A stretch of 42,284 bases of DNA, from NCBI GenBank assembly GCA_023245415.1, contig JAHFKJ010000012.1:1-42284 (forward strand), read 5' to 3'. The notes beneath the pieces are model-generated. The model had not been told where the DNA came from. It made no database searches and saw only the letters and a program-made list of their open reading frames with translations. Position 1 is the stretch's first letter. Each line of letters begins with the position of its first letter. Shown in pieces: positions 40,976 through 42,284 of the stretch. The stretch comes from Candidatus Gottesmanbacteria bacterium. Its GTDB lineage: Bacteria; Patescibacteriota; Microgenomatia; UBA10105. The translations under genes were made by a program, and so were the position numbers.

Positions 40976-41396
40976 TTCGACTTTGCAGTCAAAACTGCAG
41001 CAATTAGAAGAATACTTATCGGATGTAAAGAAACTGCGCAGTCGCGGTGAAGCTGAATTTGTTGAACGCTCTGATACTGAAGTATTGGCCGAACGGCATA
41101 TAGAAAAAGCTTGTCAAGCGGTACTTGATATCGCAAATCATATAATTGCTGAACAGGGACTCGGGCAACCGACTATGTATCGGGACTTAGGCTATATATT
41201 GGCTAAGGCCAATATAATAACCAATGAACTAGCTGCGAAATTAGAAAAAATCGCTAAATTCAGAAATCGCCTGGTCCATGAATACGCGCATCTTGATGCC
41301 AAAATTATATATCAAATAGTCCATAACGACATTGAAGATCTCGTTGAATTTGCTACTCAAATACACAAATATTTCTCAGATACGAATGAAGTATAA
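40962..41396 (+). CDS. hepT: HepT-type HEPN ribonuclease toxin
   Basis: This 144-aa helical protein matches HepT (DUF86). The catalytic RX4HXY motif is intact: FRNRLVHEY with Arg101, His106 and Tyr108. Upstream, HIEKACQAVLDIANHIIAEQ is the conserved HEPN helix. HepT cleaves RNA, or tRNA ends in some systems, and is silenced by oligo-AMPylation on the tyrosine by MntA. Overlap with mntA indicates coupled translation. All key residues of both partners are present, so the pair looks functional. Confidence 0.9.
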   Translation: MPVDNSTLQSKLQQLEEYLSDVKKLRSRGEAEFVERSDTEVLAERHIEKACQAVLDIANHIIAEQGLGQPTMYRDLGYILAKANIITNELAAKLEKIAKFRNRLVHEYAHLDAKIIYQIVHNDIEDLVEFATQIHKYFSDTNEV

Positions 41397-41487
41397 ATTT
41401 CAGAATGTTTTCTTTATTGTACGTTTTTACCCAGATACTTCCGCGTGAGGTATTATTTGGTGAGTAATGTCCTTTTCCTGGATTCTT

Positions 41488-41505
41488 AAACACTTTTTGG
41501 TGTTT
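41488..41505. terminator. Hairpin between hepT and the right-edge gene
   Basis: AAACAC and GTGTTT (41488-41493 and 41500-41505) pair around a TTTTTG loop, and CTTAA/TTAAG flanks may lengthen it. It lies between convergent genes, so a weak bidirectional terminator is likely. No strong T-run follows. Confidence 0.4.
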
Positions 41506-41531
41506 CAGTATCTTAAGCTAATGTAAAAAAA

Positions 41532-42284
41532 TTATTTTTTCTTAATAAGTCGCGGGTATATTTGTTCCACGGAATTTTTTGCCTCTGCTATAACAGCATC
41601 TGCTTTAGTCATCAAATCACTAGCTTGATCCCTGAGGTCTTTAGCCTTTCGTCTCAATAAATCTGCACTATTACTGCTTTCCTGATAACTTTTCATCATC
41701 TCAAGTTCATCCGGAGTAAATTTCATTACCTCAAGGGCTTTTTTGAGCATAAGTTGCTCCCGACTACATTTAAGGTCCGGAGTTTTAACAGTAATAATAA
41801 TTTCATAAATATCTGCTATATTGGGAGCATAATTAAATTCACCCTGCCGACCTTCTCCACGTAAATTTCCAACTTCACTCATAAGTCGAACAATATACTC
41901 TCCTGTAAATCCTTCGAAACCAAGAGACTCAATATCACCATCCCGATATGCGTTGTGTCCATTTAATCCATGTCCTTCTTTTTTATGATGGACAATAGTA
42001 TAAATCATACTCCCAGTTTCTACACCCTCGACGCTTTGGGCGTATTTTTGGGTTCGTATAAATAGCGCTGCTTCAACAGGAAAATAACTTAAAACTTCCG
42101 CCAGTTCAGAACTGATGCCCGGGACAGCATCCTTTATCTGGATAATCAGACTGTTTCGCGGATCTTCAGATTGATTTGGCTCTTGGGGTACCGGACTCCA
42201 ATCATCACTGTTTTCCAAGAATTCATAAGCCGACTCGGCACTAACATAGTTACCCCCCCAGGCTGTACCACTTAGCTTACCTTT
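41532..42284 (-). CDS. Partial protein of unknown function, runs off the right edge
   Basis: The ORF track starts it at a TTG (42218), but the frame stays open to the end of the window (residues ...GGNYVSAESAYEFLENSDD), so the true start lies outside. The visible ~250 residues hold a mixed alpha/beta region (GISSELAEVLSYFPVEAALF, TGSMIYTIVHH, HNAYRDGDIESLGFEGFTGE). A C-terminal helix likely to form a coiled coil (ADLLRRKAKDLRDQASDLMT) follows, then a basic end. No family is recognised. The region resembles a phospho-esterase or lyase neither clearly nor at all; I leave it unassigned. Confidence 0.7.
   Translation of the reverse strand, partial: KGKLSGTAWGGNYVSAESAYEFLENSDDWSPVPQEPNQSEDPRNSLIIQIKDAVPGISSELAEVLSYFPVEAALFIRTQKYAQSVEGVETGSMIYTIVHHKKEGHGLNGHNAYRDGDIESLGFEGFTGEYIVRLMSEVGNLRGEGRQGEFNYAPNIADIYEIIITVKTPDLKCSREQLMLKKALEVMKFTPDELEMMKSYQESSNSADLLRRKAKDLRDQASDLMTKADAVIAEAKNSVEQIYPRLIKKK

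Noticed and set aside
1-42284. Alternative genetic code with TGA as glycine (as in some CPR lineages)
   Set aside because: grpE and pilN end at TGA exactly where the protein families end, so TGA is a stop here.
1-42284. Insertion sequences or transposases to explain the surface-gene cluster
   Set aside because: No transposase ORF, terminal inverted repeats or target duplications were seen around 14-23 kb.

Overview
The window looks like a chromosomal segment of an ultra-small Candidate Phyla Radiation (Patescibacteria) bacterium, most probably in the Microgenomates group. The pointers are AT-rich sequence with tightly packed genes, compact versions of universal proteins (a 482-aa IF-2 lacking the long N-terminal domain, a ~241-aa HrcA, a DnaJ without zinc fingers), many small membrane proteins, and a block of proline/threonine-linked surface proteins typical of that group. 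TGA is used as a stop (grpE and pilN end in it), so the code is table 11. The phylum call rests on gene style; no rRNA is present to confirm it. No gap exceeds 300 bases. I see no tRNA, rRNA, CRISPR array, prophage or transposase.

Layout. 1-3.6 kb (minus): nusA-infB-DHH operon with a near-consensus promoter, an intrinsic-terminator-like hairpin in the leader, and a frameshift in nusA. 3.7-5.9 kb (plus): a membrane-anchored HtrA-like protease. 5.9-10.45 kb (minus): heat-shock operon hrcA-grpE-dnaK-small membrane protein-dnaJ, under a promoter overlapped by a CIRCE-like operator. 10.7-12.1 kb (plus): a GH39-like glycoside hydrolase, then a nested hairpin cluster. 12.3-13.9 kb (minus): murJ. 14.0-22.3 kb (plus): rpsT, pilN-like, pilO-like, a small membrane protein, then five surface proteins built from recombined modules around Pro-Thr linkers.

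22.4-26.3 kb (minus): acpS, GDPD phosphodiesterase, alpha/beta-hydrolase with Cys at the nucleophile position, tpiA and an LCP-family protein. 26.4-28.2 kb (plus): a UvrD/PcrA helicase. 28.2-30.3 kb: small unknown genes and a FemAB-like transferase. 30.3-37.7 kb (minus): CPBP membrane protease, a helicase-nuclease with an iron-sulfur-type nuclease domain, a single-pass exported protein, a protein with two degenerate cyclase-homology domains, a small membrane protein and rmuC. 37.9-41.4 kb (plus): a small membrane protein, metG, tatD and a MntA/HepT toxin-antitoxin pair. At the right edge is the 3' part of an unknown gene that runs out of the window.

The most interesting region is 16.0-22.3 kb. 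Five consecutive genes share an N-terminal membrane anchor and a low-complexity linker but mix different N- and C-terminal modules in a combinatorial way. Two of the linkers share a perfect 119-bp DNA repeat, and three of the five end in a PxxG-then-hydrophobic tail resembling a sorting signal. This looks like a surface-protein diversification cassette next to type IV pilus assembly genes. Other notable signals are 7-bp tandem repeats at three loci, TATAAT-like boxes 6-8 nt before ATG codons (leaderless transcripts), and the nusA leader and frameshift.
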